Origin: Microbacterium endophyticum
GTDB lineage: Bacteria > Actinomycetota > Actinomycetes > Actinomycetales > Microbacteriaceae
NCBI RefSeq assembly: GCF_011047135.1
Contig: NZ_CP049255.1
Coordinates: 434,001 to 498,000, forward strand
Direction of reading: 5' to 3'
DNA: 64,000 nucleotides
Part shown: positions 14,702 through 23,287 of the stretch, piece after piece
How the letters are laid out: every line of letters begins with the position of its first letter
Numbering within the stretch: position 1 is the stretch's first letter
Translations under genes and position numbers: made by a program
The notes under the pieces: generated by a model
Databases searched by the model: none
Told to the model about the DNA's origin: nothing
Seen by the model: only the letters and a program-made list of their open reading frames with translations

Positions 14702-15699
14702 CGGTACTGCGGCACCGTGTTGAGCTCGCCGAGCGCTTCCGCGAACGGCACACGCACGATATCGGTGCCGCGTAGCGCCACCATCTGGCCCCAGGAGCCC
14801 TCAACGACCGCATCGGCGGCGTGGAGACCAAGCCGGGTTGCGAGTACGCGGTCAAAACCTGACGGCGAGCCACCGCGCTGAATATGGCCGAGCACGGTTG
14901 CACGTGTCTCAACACCGGTGATCCGTTCGATCTCAGGAGCCAGCACTTCGCTGATACCACCCAAGCGAGGGCGGTTATAGGCGTCGAGACCCTTGTCACT
15001 GAATGCTTCGTCCATGCCGGTGATGGTGAATCCCTCTGACACCACTACGAGTGGTGCCCGACCGCGGTCATGTGCACTCGTGACCTGCTCGCAAATTTCG
15101 TCGATCGACATCGGAACTTCTGGGATGCAGATGACGTGAGCACCGGAGGCGATACCCGCGTGCAACGCGATCCAGCCAACGTGACGTCCCATGACCTCGG
15201 CCACCATGCATCGTTGGTGCGAGTCACCAGTGGTGCGAAGGCGATCCATCGCATCGGTGGCGATGTTCACTGCGGTATCGAAGCCGAACGAGTAGTCGGT
15301 GGCTCGCAGGTCGTTGTCGATCGTCTTCGGTACACCAATGACGTTAATACCGTCGTTCGCGAGGCGGTTCGCAGCAGCGAGAGTACCTTCCCCACCGATC
15401 GCCAAAATGGCATCGATTCGGTGCCCGTACATCGTTTTGGCGATGTTCTCAGCGCCGCCGCGTGGACCTTCATAAGGGTTTGTGCGGCTAGTCCCGAGGA
15501 TCGTTCCGCCGACCTTTGAGAGCCCTTTGACCTCGTGACGGGTGAGCGGGAAAAAGTCACCATCGACAAGTCCCCGCCATCCGTCGCGGATCCCTACGAA
15601 CTCGAGGTCGTAGTTTGTCGTGCCTTTGAGCACAACGCCGCGGATAACCGCGTTCAGTCCGGGGCAGTCGCCCCCGCTGGTGAGGATGCCGATCTTCAT
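14671..15699 (-). CDS. pfkA: 6-phosphofructokinase (group III PFK, predicted ATP-dependent)
   Basis: 342 residues. It phosphorylates fructose-6-phosphate to the 1,6-bisphosphate in glycolysis. Motifs: S-G-G-D-C-P-G-L-N-A-V-I-R-G at 8-21, the G-G-E-G-T loop at 102-106, P-K-T-I-D-N-D-L at 124-131, and M-G-R-H-V-G-W near 175. Glycine at 105 (E. coli Gly104) favours ATP. Lysine at 125 (E. coli Gly124) is usual in pyrophosphate-dependent enzymes, so this is the mixed group III type known from actinobacteria. The ATG at 15699 is chosen over an upstream frame extension because M-K-I-G-I-L is the family start. It overlaps the convergent oligopeptidase gene by 31 bp. Confidence 0.94.
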   Translation of the reverse strand: MKIGILTSGGDCPGLNAVIRGVVLKGTTNYDLEFVGIRDGWRGLVDGDFFPLTRHEVKGLSKVGGTILGTSRTNPYEGPRGGAENIAKTMYGHRIDAILAIGGEGTLAAANRLANDGINVIGVPKTIDNDLRATDYSFGFDTAVNIATDAMDRLRTTGDSHQRCMVAEVMGRHVGWIALHAGIASGAHVICIPEVPMSIDEICEQVTSAHDRGRAPLVVVSEGFTITGMDEAFSDKGLDAYNRPRLGGISEVLAPEIERITGVETRATVLGHIQRGGSPSGFDRVLATRLGLHAADAVVEGSWGQMVALRGTDIVRVPFAEALGELNTVPQYRYEEAAALFG

Positions 15700-15804
15700 G
15701 GCGTGAATCCTTGCTGTCGGGTGGAAAAGCATGGCGACGCTGCCACCACGACACTATCGCCGGATGCCGAGCGGTGCCACTGGGGAGGACCGTGGCTAAT
15801 ACAA

Positions 15805-17964
15805 TTATCCGCCGAGCGCGCGGCGAGTGAGGTGCATCAAAGCTGACAACTGCACCGAGTCGCTCGATGCCGGATCAACGGCTTCGCCATCGAGAGCTCG
15901 GGCGGCGAGGCCCTGCTTCGAGTCGATGAGCTCGGCGATCTTCGTGTCGATTGTGTGCGCCGCGATTATGCGCCAGGCGGTCACCGGCTCATCCTGACCG
16001 ATGCGGTGCACGCGGTCGATGGCCTGCGTTTGCTCAGCCGCCGTCCAGCTCAGTTCGGCGAGGACCACGTTGGAGGCAACCTGCAGGTTGACACCGACGC
16101 CGGCTGCGGTCAGCGAACAAACTGCTACGCCGACCGTCGGGTCGTTGTTGAACGCGTCGATCGCGCCTTGACGCACAGCTGTTGTTTGCTCACCGCGAAT
16201 CGAGACACTCTTCATGCCTGCTGCAGCGAAGTGGGCTTCGGCCGCATCCATCACATCGATGTGCTTGGCGAAGAAAACGACCTTGCCGACCGAACGCTGC
16301 AATTGGGCCGCGTAATCAGCCGCGAGTACCGCCTTGGCCTGCCCGATACGGCGCACCATGCTGAAGACGTTTTCTGAACCTGTGCCAGAAGCCTTCGACT
16401 CCTCAAGCTCATTGTGAGCGACCAAGCGCACGATATCTTCGTCGATCTCGCCGGGAGCGAGACCTCGATCACCACGTGCTTCGATAATGCGTCGATAGCG
16501 TGCCGCAAGACGCTCACCGAGCTCACGTTCTGCCTGGCGGATAGAGCGACCGAAGTCATCATCAAGTTGCACGGGCAGATCGGCGACGAGCTTATCCGGC
16601 AGGTCCGCCGCGACGTCTTTCTTCTTCCGCCGCACAATTCCCATCGAGATGACTGCCTCGCGAGCCTCGGGATAGAAAGCTTTGTCCGCGGGAGTAAGTC
16701 CTGTGGCGTCCAGCTTTTCCATCAGCTCCGCACCCGGCTTTTCACCGTTCGTCCACCCCAGAAAACGCCAGATTGCGTCAAAATCTTCAACGTCGTTGAT
16801 AAGCGGTGTCCCGGTCAGCGCGAGCAAAAGCGGGTCGCGCACCTGTTCCCGGATGCGCGCCGCCAGTGCAAGCACGTTCTTGGAGCGCTGTGAGGTGAGG
16901 TTCTTGATGAAGTGAGCTTCGTCCACAACCAGCCCCTTGAGCCCCAGTGAGGACAGCCAAGAGAGGTGCCGATCGAGAATCTCGTAGTTGACGATGAAGA
17001 CATCGGCGAAAGCGTCGATGGTCTCGCCGTCGCCCTGGATGACCGTCGCGCGGCGATGAGGAGTCCAGCGTTCGACTTCGCGTGCCCAGTTCATCTTCAC
17101 GACGTTCGGAACAACTGCCAGCAAGGGGTACGCGTCGGCGACGGATGCCGCAAGCACAGATTCTGCAGTCTTACCAAGGCCGGGCTCGTCGGCGAGGAGA
17201 AAAGCCCTGTGGCCCTCACGCACAGCTTCGAGGAATCGTGACTGGTGTGGCATCACGTCGAGGCCCTTGGGCGAGAGCCGGTCGTACTCGGGCACTTCAG
17301 GAAGGGGCATCGTTGCCGCTGTTCCGCCAGCGCCCATCTCGAAAGCTTTGTACAGGGGGCCCATGAGTTCCCACCCGTCGAGCCTGCGACGCGGCGCATC
17401 CTTCGGAGCGCGCGGAGTCAGGTCGGGAGCAAGGAAAGGATTCGACATCTGCCGAAGCTCGACCTGCGGGGGCCTGACCTGACGTTCGGCGAGCGCGGCA
17501 GGAACAACCTCGGTCGGTGCGGGAGCGGCATCCGTGATGATCAACTCATCGGGAGCAAGCTCCGCACCTGACTCGAGGAGCCAGTCACGGCGCATCCGCC
17601 GGGCGACCGGTGAGGCAGCGTGATCGACTTCGAGAAGCTGGATGAGGGAAGTGTCGCGCGCAGCGGTCTTCGCCAGGATTGTCGCGACGCCATCGAGCCT
17701 TTTGAGCAGCTCGGCCCGCGCGGAGTCAGTGATCTCGCTGTCGGCTTTGACGCGGGCGCGCTCTTCGCGCACCAAGAATGCGATGACCTGAAATTTCACA
17801 CGGTTGGTCGGTCCGAGTTTTCCACGCTGTGCTTTTGCCTCGACCTCCCGCACCTTGCGAGCAAGGATGGGGATCAGCGGAGCTTCTTCGTCACGACGAT
17901 TCGTCGACGAAGAACGCCGACGACGCGGCGAAGAGTTCTGGGTGGCGGTTGCCGTGGACGGCAT
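15805..17964 (-). CDS. SNF2-family DEAD/DEAH-box helicase-like ATPase
   Basis: 719 residues. The N-terminal 230 residues are basic and unrelated to catalysis. The SNF2 ATPase spans about 240-719: Q-S-R-F-L-E-A-V-R near motif Q, A-D-E-P-G-L-G-K-T (Walker A), V-V-D-E-A-H-F-I-K-N (Walker B, DEAH), L-T-G-T-P-L-I-N (motif III), then a helicase C half with S-L-T-A-A-G-V-G-V-N-L-Q and Q-A-I-D-R-V-H-R-I-G-Q (motif VI). The compact core without a large insertion resembles SMARCAL1/RapA-like DNA translocases; whether it remodels DNA or RNA-polymerase complexes is unknown. The ATG at 17964 is preferred over an open upstream extension because AGGAGG lies just before it. Confidence 0.88.
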   Translation of the reverse strand: MPSTATATQNSSPRRRRSSSTNRRDEEAPLIPILARKVREVEAKAQRGKLGPTNRVKFQVIAFLVREERARVKADSEITDSARAELLKRLDGVATILAKTAARDTSLIQLLEVDHAASPVARRMRRDWLLESGAELAPDELIITDAAPAPTEVVPAALAERQVRPPQVELRQMSNPFLAPDLTPRAPKDAPRRRLDGWELMGPLYKAFEMGAGGTAATMPLPEVPEYDRLSPKGLDVMPHQSRFLEAVREGHRAFLLADEPGLGKTAESVLAASVADAYPLLAVVPNVVKMNWAREVERWTPHRRATVIQGDGETIDAFADVFIVNYEILDRHLSWLSSLGLKGLVVDEAHFIKNLTSQRSKNVLALAARIREQVRDPLLLALTGTPLINDVEDFDAIWRFLGWTNGEKPGAELMEKLDATGLTPADKAFYPEAREAVISMGIVRRKKKDVAADLPDKLVADLPVQLDDDFGRSIRQAERELGERLAARYRRIIEARGDRGLAPGEIDEDIVRLVAHNELEESKASGTGSENVFSMVRRIGQAKAVLAADYAAQLQRSVGKVVFFAKHIDVMDAAEAHFAAAGMKSVSIRGEQTTAVRQGAIDAFNNDPTVGVAVCSLTAAGVGVNLQVASNVVLAELSWTAAEQTQAIDRVHRIGQDEPVTAWRIIAAHTIDTKIAELIDSKQGLAARALDGEAVDPASSDSVQLSALMHLTRRALGG

Positions 17965-18146
17965 GCTCCTCCTGAGCGTCAATACCGGCGCGACTGCAGA
18001 TTTCGGTCGCACCGAATGTCCGGGATCCTGCGGGCGGCGCAAATGCTGAGGCCGGCAGGGGCGGAAGATCGCGATGTGGCCACAAGCTCACGAGACGACT
18101 CATGGTCGTCGCGATGTTCCCCACGCACAGTCTAGGGCATGCGAGG

Positions 18147-18785
18147 TCAGGGCCACAGCGTCGTTGCAATGTCTTCCGTGTAACCGTCGGGAAGCGCGCC
18201 GACCCATGATGTGGAAACCCAGCCATTTGCCCGCAGAAAGTGACTTTCGCCGCGCGCGACAGTGTTGCCATCGAGGTCGACGACTTCAGACTGCGCGGAG
18301 CACAGTGTTCCGCCTGCAGTCTCACTGCAGGTCAGACCCGCGGAGGTGAGCGCATCAACAACTGTCGCGTTTTGTTCAGCCGAGACGATAGAGACGTTCG
18401 TAGCGAGACCGAGCGTACCGGGACCGCCCCACGTGCAGCGGAGCGTCGGCACCCCCGAATCGAGGATCTCCAGCGCCGGGACAATCTGAGTTGAGTACAG
18501 ATCGACTTCACTGTCGTTCAGAGGAGGCAGGTCCGACTGAAGCGTTGCAAGCATTGGGGCTGAGTACAGCGCCTCACATGACTCGGGCAGCGCCACATCG
18601 TCGGTCGGATTTGAATTCGACGGCGTTGGAGAGCTCGTCGGCGTCGCAGCATCCCCCGACGGTGATGCGGAAGCTGATGCAGACGCGGATGGCTCAGGCG
18701 CACACGCGGTGGCGACCGCTGGCACGGCGGCCACAATAACGACTGCCGCTGCTATACGAACGAGCGATTGAATCTGGAACGACAT
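18147..18785 (-). CDS. Predicted secreted lipoprotein, unknown function
   Basis: 212 residues. A signal peptide (about 1-27) ends in a lipobox V-A-T-A-C, predicting lipidation at Cys28. A serine/alanine/proline-rich linker (about 30-65) follows, then a globular domain with paired cysteines: E-S-C-E-A-L-Y near 70, L-R-C-T-W-G-G near 115, G-L-T-C and T-L-C near 150. The cysteine placement and the C-x-W-G pattern recur in the lipoprotein at 31646-32692, suggesting a shared fold. GGAGG lies 6 nt before the ATG, and a TAGGCT hexamer (18812-18817, minus strand) could begin a leader of about 20 nt. The function is unknown. Confidence 0.8.
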   Translation of the reverse strand: MSFQIQSLVRIAAAVVIVAAVPAVATACAPEPSASASASASPSGDAATPTSSPTPSNSNPTDDVALPESCEALYSAPMLATLQSDLPPLNDSEVDLYSTQIVPALEILDSGVPTLRCTWGGPGTLGLATNVSIVSAEQNATVVDALTSAGLTCSETAGGTLCSAQSEVVDLDGNTVARGESHFLRANGWVSTSWVGALPDGYTEDIATTLWP

Positions 18786-18858
18786 CGAAACCTCCGAATG
18801 GGAACACTCGGAGCCTAATCGGCATCGCGGCAGTGCGACGAAGGCAACGCCGCGGGCC

Positions 18859-18864
18859 TACGCT
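18859..18864 (+). promoter_or_regulatory. -10 hexamer TACGCT for deoC
   Basis: TACGCT ends 6 nt before the ATG at 18871; leaderless arrangement. Confidence 0.5.
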
Positions 18865-18870
18865 TGTTCT

Positions 18871-19590
18871 ATGCCTTCGCTCCCCTCTGAAGCGGCTGTC
18901 GCCGCGATGATCGATCACGCAATCCTGAAGCCCGAGTTCACACGTGCCGACGTCGACGTCGAGCTCGATATCGCCGCCGAGTGGCGTGTATTCAGCGTGT
19001 GTGTGCGCCCGTCTGATATTTCCCACGCAGTGGAGCGCCTCGCAGGCACCGAAGTCGCCGTCGGCACTGTCATCGGCTTCCCTCATGGCACCACCTCAAC
19101 TGCTGCCAAGGTTGCCGAGGTGCGTCAAGCTATCGCTGACGGAGCGGCCGAGGTCGACATGGTCGTCAACATAGGCGCGCTGCGCTCAGGTTTCGACGAT
19201 GCGGTCGTCGCCGATATTCGAGCGGTGAAGGACGCAGCTGGCGACCACATCACGAAAGTGATCCTCGAGACGAGTCTCCTCGATGATGAGCAGATCGCCC
19301 GTGGCAGTCGGCTCGTTGAAGCGGGCGGTGCTGATTTCGTGAAGACCTCAACAGGATTCGCGGGCGGCGGTGCAACTGTGCCGGACGTGGCCCTCATGCA
19401 CGCAAATGTCTCCAGCGCGATCGCTGTCAAGGCTTCAGGTGGCGTACGGGGCCTCAGTACGGCGCTCGAAATGATCGAAGCCGGCGCAACCCGCTTGGGG
19501 ACAAGCGCGAGCGCGACAATTCTCGGCGAGTTGCGCGCTTTGCACGCGGGTGAAGCCATCAGCGGAATTACCGACGAATCTTCCTACTGA
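18871..19590 (+). CDS. deoC: Deoxyribose-phosphate aldolase
   Basis: 239 residues, a class I aldolase that splits 2-deoxyribose-5-phosphate into glyceraldehyde-3-phosphate and acetaldehyde in nucleoside catabolism. Motifs: I-D-H-A-I-L-K-P near the start, V-x-V-I-G-F-P-H-G near 68, E-V-D-M-V-V-N-I-G near 92, the Schiff-base lysine in F-V-K-T-S-T-G-F-A near 152, and V-K-A-S-G-G-V-R near 190. It ends 4 bp before the convergent ribF stop. Its product path fits purine nucleoside salvage, which the distant deaminase at 2987 could also serve, but nothing in the sequence links them. Confidence 0.96.
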   Translation: MPSLPSEAAVAAMIDHAILKPEFTRADVDVELDIAAEWRVFSVCVRPSDISHAVERLAGTEVAVGTVIGFPHGTTSTAAKVAEVRQAIADGAAEVDMVVNIGALRSGFDDAVVADIRAVKDAAGDHITKVILETSLLDDEQIARGSRLVEAGGADFVKTSTGFAGGGATVPDVALMHANVSSAIAVKASGGVRGLSTALEMIEAGATRLGTSASATILGELRALHAGEAISGITDESSY

Positions 19591-19594
19591 CTTC

Positions 19595-20554
19595 TTAGCT
19601 CAGCGCCGAACGGACGTGGGAAACGTCTTTCGTCATCTGCTCAATGAGTGCTTCGATCCCATTGAAAGCGATCATTCCGCGGACCCGCTCGACAAACTGC
19701 ACCTCAACGCGGTGACCATAAAGATCTAGATCAGTTTCGTCGAGAACGTACGCCTCGACCTGACGCTTGTGTACGTCATCGAATGTCGGGTTCGTGCCGA
19801 CGCTGATAGCTGCGGGGTATCGAGTGCCACTTCGCAGCCCGTCGGCCGACCCTTCGTCGACAAGCCATCCCGCGTACACGCCGTCTGCCGGCACGAAGCC
19901 CTCAAGTTCGGGCGACAGGTTCGCCGTCGGAAAGCCAAGCTCTCGACCGCGCTTCAGCCCGTGAACCACCTCGCCCCATACGGATGCTGGGCGCCCTAGA
20001 AGTTTCGCCGCATCCGTCACGTCACCCTCGGCCAGAAGCTCGCGAATCCAGGTTGAGGACACCCGGCGATCGACGTCGATCGCTCGAACGTCTTCAACGA
20101 CATCAACGCGGAAACCGAACTCCTCACCGAGCTGCGCGAGGACTTCAGGCGTTCCTGCTCCCCCACGTCCGAATCGAAAGTCCTGGCCGACAAGCACAGT
20201 ACGCGTGCGAAGCGGCTGCACCAGCACACGCTCGACGAACTCGCGCGGCTCCCACTCAGCGAGTTCCTCATCGAAGGTCAACATGAGCGTCGCGTCCACT
20301 CCGGTTTCAGCCAGCTGCTGAATTTTTTGCGTCACACCCGAGACGTCGCGCGGGCAAAGATCGGGACGCAAGAGACTCAGCGGATTGCGGTCGAACGTCA
20401 CAGCAACCACCTTGCGATGGGCAGAAGCGGCGTCTACTCGCGCACGCTCGATAACGGCCCTGTGACCGGCGTGCACACCATCGAATTTTCCGATGGCAAC
20501 GACTGACGGACCAAAATCGACGGGAATCTCCGAGGGGTCGCGAAAAAGAATCAT
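19595..20554 (-). CDS. ribF: Bifunctional riboflavin kinase / FAD synthetase
   Basis: 319 residues with the two usual domains. The N-terminal adenylyltransferase (about 1-180) shows V-A-I-G-K-F-D-G-V-H-x-G-H and the S-S-T-W-I-R-E-L-L motif. The C-terminal riboflavin kinase (about 185-310) shows G-F-P-T-A-N-L and the E-A-Y-V-L-D segment. It makes FMN and then FAD from riboflavin and ATP in the cytoplasm. The start overlaps the upstream membrane-protein stop by 4 bp, so it is the last gene of a truB-led operon. Confidence 0.96.
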   Translation of the reverse strand: MILFRDPSEIPVDFGPSVVAIGKFDGVHAGHRAVIERARVDAASAHRKVVAVTFDRNPLSLLRPDLCPRDVSGVTQKIQQLAETGVDATLMLTFDEELAEWEPREFVERVLVQPLRTRTVLVGQDFRFGRGGAGTPEVLAQLGEEFGFRVDVVEDVRAIDVDRRVSSTWIRELLAEGDVTDAAKLLGRPASVWGEVVHGLKRGRELGFPTANLSPELEGFVPADGVYAGWLVDEGSADGLRSGTRYPAAISVGTNPTFDDVHKRQVEAYVLDETDLDLYGHRVEVQFVERVRGMIAFNGIEALIEQMTKDVSHVRSALS

Positions 20555-21003
20555 CCGCGCACCGCAGCAGCGGGCTCAGCATCCGTCGTCAGCGCGACCG
20601 TAGGACGATGCGTAGCCAACCACCATAGGCCGAAAAACGGCAACACCAACGGGATGAACAGATAACCACTACCGAAGACGGACCAAACTGTCGGGTGGTT
20701 GAAAAGCTCCGGAAGAAAGATGCTGAGGGTTCCCACCACGATGACGCCCACCAGCTCGAACACGATTGCCGTCCACGCCACGCGGTACCACCCACGAGAG
20801 CCCGCGAAAACGAGGGCTAGAGTCGCAACGATGTACACAACAGCGGCGAGGGCTGACAGCGTGTAGGCCAAAGGGGCATCCGAATACGCGCGCACGATCT
20901 GCACGAAGGACCTACCGGTAGCGGCGAGAGCCATGATCGCGTAAACGACCACGAGAACTCGGCCAATGCCAGTCATGCGGCGGGGACGGATGGGGTCTGT
21001 CAT
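20551..21003 (-). CDS. Four-helix integral membrane protein between truB and ribF
   Basis: 150 residues: a short basic N-terminus and four hydrophobic helices (about 12-34, 44-66, 70-95 and 105-130), then an alanine-rich tail. No catalytic motif or recognised domain name. It overlaps the ribF start by 4 bp (ATGA) and lies 33 bp after the preceding membrane protein, so it is part of the same transcript. Its role is unknown. Confidence 0.72.
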   Translation of the reverse strand: MTDPIRPRRMTGIGRVLVVVYAIMALAATGRSFVQIVRAYSDAPLAYTLSALAAVVYIVATLALVFAGSRGWYRVAWTAIVFELVGVIVVGTLSIFLPELFNHPTVWSVFGSGYLFIPLVLPFFGLWWLATHRPTVALTTDAEPAAAVRG

Positions 21004-21036
21004 AGCTTCACTATTCTAGGTGCGGCAGCGAGAGGA

Positions 21037-21405
21037 TCACGCGAGTTGCACAGTCCAGATGGCGTGCATTCGCCAGAGCATGATCGCGACAGCGACGGCT
21101 GCGATTCCCATGATCACGGTGCTCCATCGGCTCCGTTCGATGAGAGCCCACGCAACACCGGCAGGCGGCAGGATCACGGCAGATACGAGATACACCCAGT
21201 ACTCGAGCAGGCTTCCAGTTGGCGGGTTACCGGCGGCTGGAGAGACCAGTGCGACCACGACTTGAGCGATCAACAACACTTCGACGAGAGCAAGCGAACC
21301 CACCGAAAGGTCGCTGGGTCGCCGCCCCACCAGCCCCAGAACGACGCAGAGCACGGCAGCGGCTGAGGCGATGACGACCTGCGTGAGCGTGAACCACAGG
21401 ATCAT
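21037..21405 (-). CDS. Small integral membrane protein overlapping truB
   Basis: 122 residues with four hydrophobic segments (about 4-27, 37-58, 69-87 and 94-113). No recognised domain. Its ATG overlaps the truB stop by 4 bp, so translation is coupled to truB. Together with the next gene it forms a pair of small membrane proteins inserted between truB and ribF; the sequences do not look like duplicates of each other. Confidence 0.72.
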   Translation of the reverse strand: MILWFTLTQVVIASAAAVLCVVLGLVGRRPSDLSVGSLALVEVLLIAQVVVALVSPAAGNPPTGSLLEYWVYLVSAVILPPAGVAWALIERSRWSTVIMGIAAVAVAIMLWRMHAIWTVQLA

Positions 21406-22298
21406 GCGTTGTCCCCGGTCGGCATGTTCATGGCACTCTTCAAATCTTTACCGCGCGCCTCGACGATCCCGATGAGAGCCCCGTCAGGATCGACTGCCGC
21501 AGCGCGAGCTGAGGCTAGTCGCCCAGCAGCGCCGGTGATGCGCTTTCCGTCGCGAAGATCTCGAGCTTCGTCGGCGTCAACGTCAACTCTGCCGAGCACC
21601 TTTGCCGCGGCTGTGGGGGCATCGATGAGAGCAACGTCGACGAGGTCATCAGCTCCCGGCGCGCCGTCAACAACGAACGGCCCGATACGTGTGCGCCGAA
21701 GTGTCGTCAGATGACCGCCGACACCGAGTCGTTCGCCGAGGTCGCGCGCGAGAGCTCGCACGTACGTGCCGCTTGAGCAGTCAACGACAACACCGACCTC
21801 AACGACGGTCTCCCCGGTCCGAATTGACGTCACATCGAACCGCGACACCGTCACCGGTCGCGCGGCGAGCGTGATCTCTTCGCCAGCGCGGACACGATCG
21901 TATGCGCGCCGCCCATCGACCTTGATCGCGGAAACCTTGCTCGGGACCTGAGAAATATCTCCCGTCAGTTCCGCGATGCCCGCAGTGATCTCATCGATGT
22001 CGAGAGACGTGGCATCCGTCGTTTCGATCACCACACCGTCGGCGTCATCACTGTCTGTGCTCACGCCGAGGCGGATGGTTGCTTCATAGGTCTTGTCGAG
22101 CCCAACGATAAAGGTCAGCAGTCGTGTGGCGGGGCCGACACCGAGCACGAGCAGCCCGGTTGCCATCGGATCAAGCGTGCCGGCGTGACCGACCTTGCGC
22201 ATATTCAGCGCCTTACGTGTGCGCGAAACGACGTCGTGGCTTGTGATTCCGGTGGGTTTGTCGACCAGCAAGATGCCAGAGGCAGAGGTCGTCACCAT
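21402..22298 (-). CDS. truB: tRNA pseudouridine(55) synthase
   Basis: 298 residues. It converts U55 to pseudouridine in the T-loop of tRNAs. The catalytic aspartate sits in G-H-A-G-T-L-D-P-M-A-T-G-L-L near residue 44. G-I-L-L-V-D-K-P-x-G-I-T-S-H-D at the N-terminus and K-x-D-G-R-R-A-Y-D-R-V-R-A-G near 135 complete the family signature, and a PUA-like tail ends the protein. A TAGGCT hexamer 6 nt upstream implies a leaderless mRNA that continues through two membrane-protein genes into ribF. It is separated from rbfA by mutY on the other strand. Confidence 0.96.
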   Translation of the reverse strand: MVTTSASGILLVDKPTGITSHDVVSRTRKALNMRKVGHAGTLDPMATGLLVLGVGPATRLLTFIVGLDKTYEATIRLGVSTDSDDADGVVIETTDATSLDIDEITAGIAELTGDISQVPSKVSAIKVDGRRAYDRVRAGEEITLAARPVTVSRFDVTSIRTGETVVEVGVVVDCSSGTYVRALARDLGERLGVGGHLTTLRRTRIGPFVVDGAPGADDLVDVALIDAPTAAAKVLGRVDVDADEARDLRDGKRITGAAGRLASARAAAVDPDGALIGIVEARGKDLKSAMNMPTGDNA

Positions 22299-22304
22299 CC
22301 CTCC

Positions 22305-22310
22305 AGCCTA
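22305..22310 (-). promoter_or_regulatory. -10 hexamer TAGGCT for the truB operon
   Basis: On the minus strand TAGGCT ends 6 nt before the truB ATG at 22298. Confidence 0.5.
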
Positions 22311-22405
22311 CGACTCTCAACCACCTATCGGTATCGGAGCGCGAAGAACCAGCGTGCGGGTGTGAGCTCCTCCGCCAGGCGCATCTCCTCCCCCCGGTCG
22401 CGGCG

Positions 22406-22411
22406 TAGGCT
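22406..22411 (+). promoter_or_regulatory. -10 hexamer TAGGCT for mutY
   Basis: TAGGCT ends 6 nt before the GTG at 22418; this and the truB promoter form a divergent leaderless pair. Confidence 0.5.
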
Positions 22412-22417
22412 GATCCG

Positions 22418-23284
22418 GTGTCAGATCTGGCGACGCCCCTCATCGCGTGGTACCGCGAGACAGCTCGAGATCTCCCCTGGCGTGATCCCGATTTCGGCGC
22501 GTGGGGAATTCTCGTCAGCGAATTTATGCTGCAGCAAACGCCAGTTGCGCGCGTGATTCCGCGACTCGAGGCATGGTTGGAACGGTGGCCGACGCCGGCA
22601 GCGCTCGCGAAAGCCTCCCCTGGAGCCGCCGTCGAGCAGTGGGCGAACCTTGGCTATCCGAGACGTGCACTCTGGCTGCACCGTGCGGCAGTTCAAATCG
22701 CGGAACAGCATGGTGGGGTTGTTCCACGCGACGTCGATTCACTGCTCGCACTAACGGGAGTCGGCGACTACACGGCGCGCGCAGTCGCTGTATTCGCTTA
22801 CGGCGACCGGCATCCTGTCGTCGATACGAACACACGCCGCGTGCTCGCTCGATCACTCGACGGGCAGTCGCAGCCCGGGCCGCCTTCGCCGAACGACCTT
22901 GCAGCGATGGCCGAGGTGTTGCCACGTGACGAAGAACCTGCCGCAGTTTTCAACGCCGCGGCAATGGAGCTCGGAGCTGTGGTGTGCACCGCGCGCGCGG
23001 CGAAATGCGAATCATGCCCGATCGCGCATATCTGCGCCTGGCGAAACGCTGGTTACCCAGACACCGGGGACCGCCGACGCCGGCAAGCGGCCTACGCCGG
23101 TAGCGACCGGCAGGCTCGTGGAGCCGTGCTCCAGCATCTGAGGGCAGCATCGTCACACGAGTCAGCGATCGAAACCGTTGCAGCGATGTGGCCCGATGCG
23201 CTGCAGCGGGACCGAGCAATCGACTCACTCATCGCGGACGGACTTGCTGAAGCGTCGGATGGGATGCTTCGGCTCCCCCGTTAG
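22418..23284 (+). CDS. mutY: A/G-specific adenine DNA glycosylase, compact form
   Basis: 288 residues. It removes adenine mispaired with 8-oxoguanine. Evidence: the catalytic glutamate in S-E-F-M-L-Q-Q-T near residue 35, the helix-hairpin-helix L-T-G-V-G-D-Y-T-A near 112, the aspartate in V-V-D-T-N-T-R-R near 130, and the [4Fe-4S] pattern Cys-x6-Cys-x2-Cys-x5-Cys near 190-207. The usual C-terminal MutT-like 8-oxoG recognition domain is absent; instead a winged-helix-like tail of about 60 residues follows, so the protein is shorter than E. coli MutY (about 350). It lies on the opposite strand between rbfA (3-bp gap) and truB. Confidence 0.93.
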   Translation: MSDLATPLIAWYRETARDLPWRDPDFGAWGILVSEFMLQQTPVARVIPRLEAWLERWPTPAALAKASPGAAVEQWANLGYPRRALWLHRAAVQIAEQHGGVVPRDVDSLLALTGVGDYTARAVAVFAYGDRHPVVDTNTRRVLARSLDGQSQPGPPSPNDLAAMAEVLPRDEEPAAVFNAAAMELGAVVCTARAAKCESCPIAHICAWRNAGYPDTGDRRRRQAAYAGSDRQARGAVLQHLRAASSHESAIETVAAMWPDALQRDRAIDSLIADGLAEASDGMLRLPR

Positions 23285-23287
23285 TTT

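Noticed and set aside
18792..18813. CTCCGA/TCGGAG inverted repeat around the ribosome site of the lipoprotein at 18147-18785
   Set aside because: The best -10 hexamer (18812-18817, minus strand) places the transcript start after the first arm, so the hairpin would not form in the mRNA.
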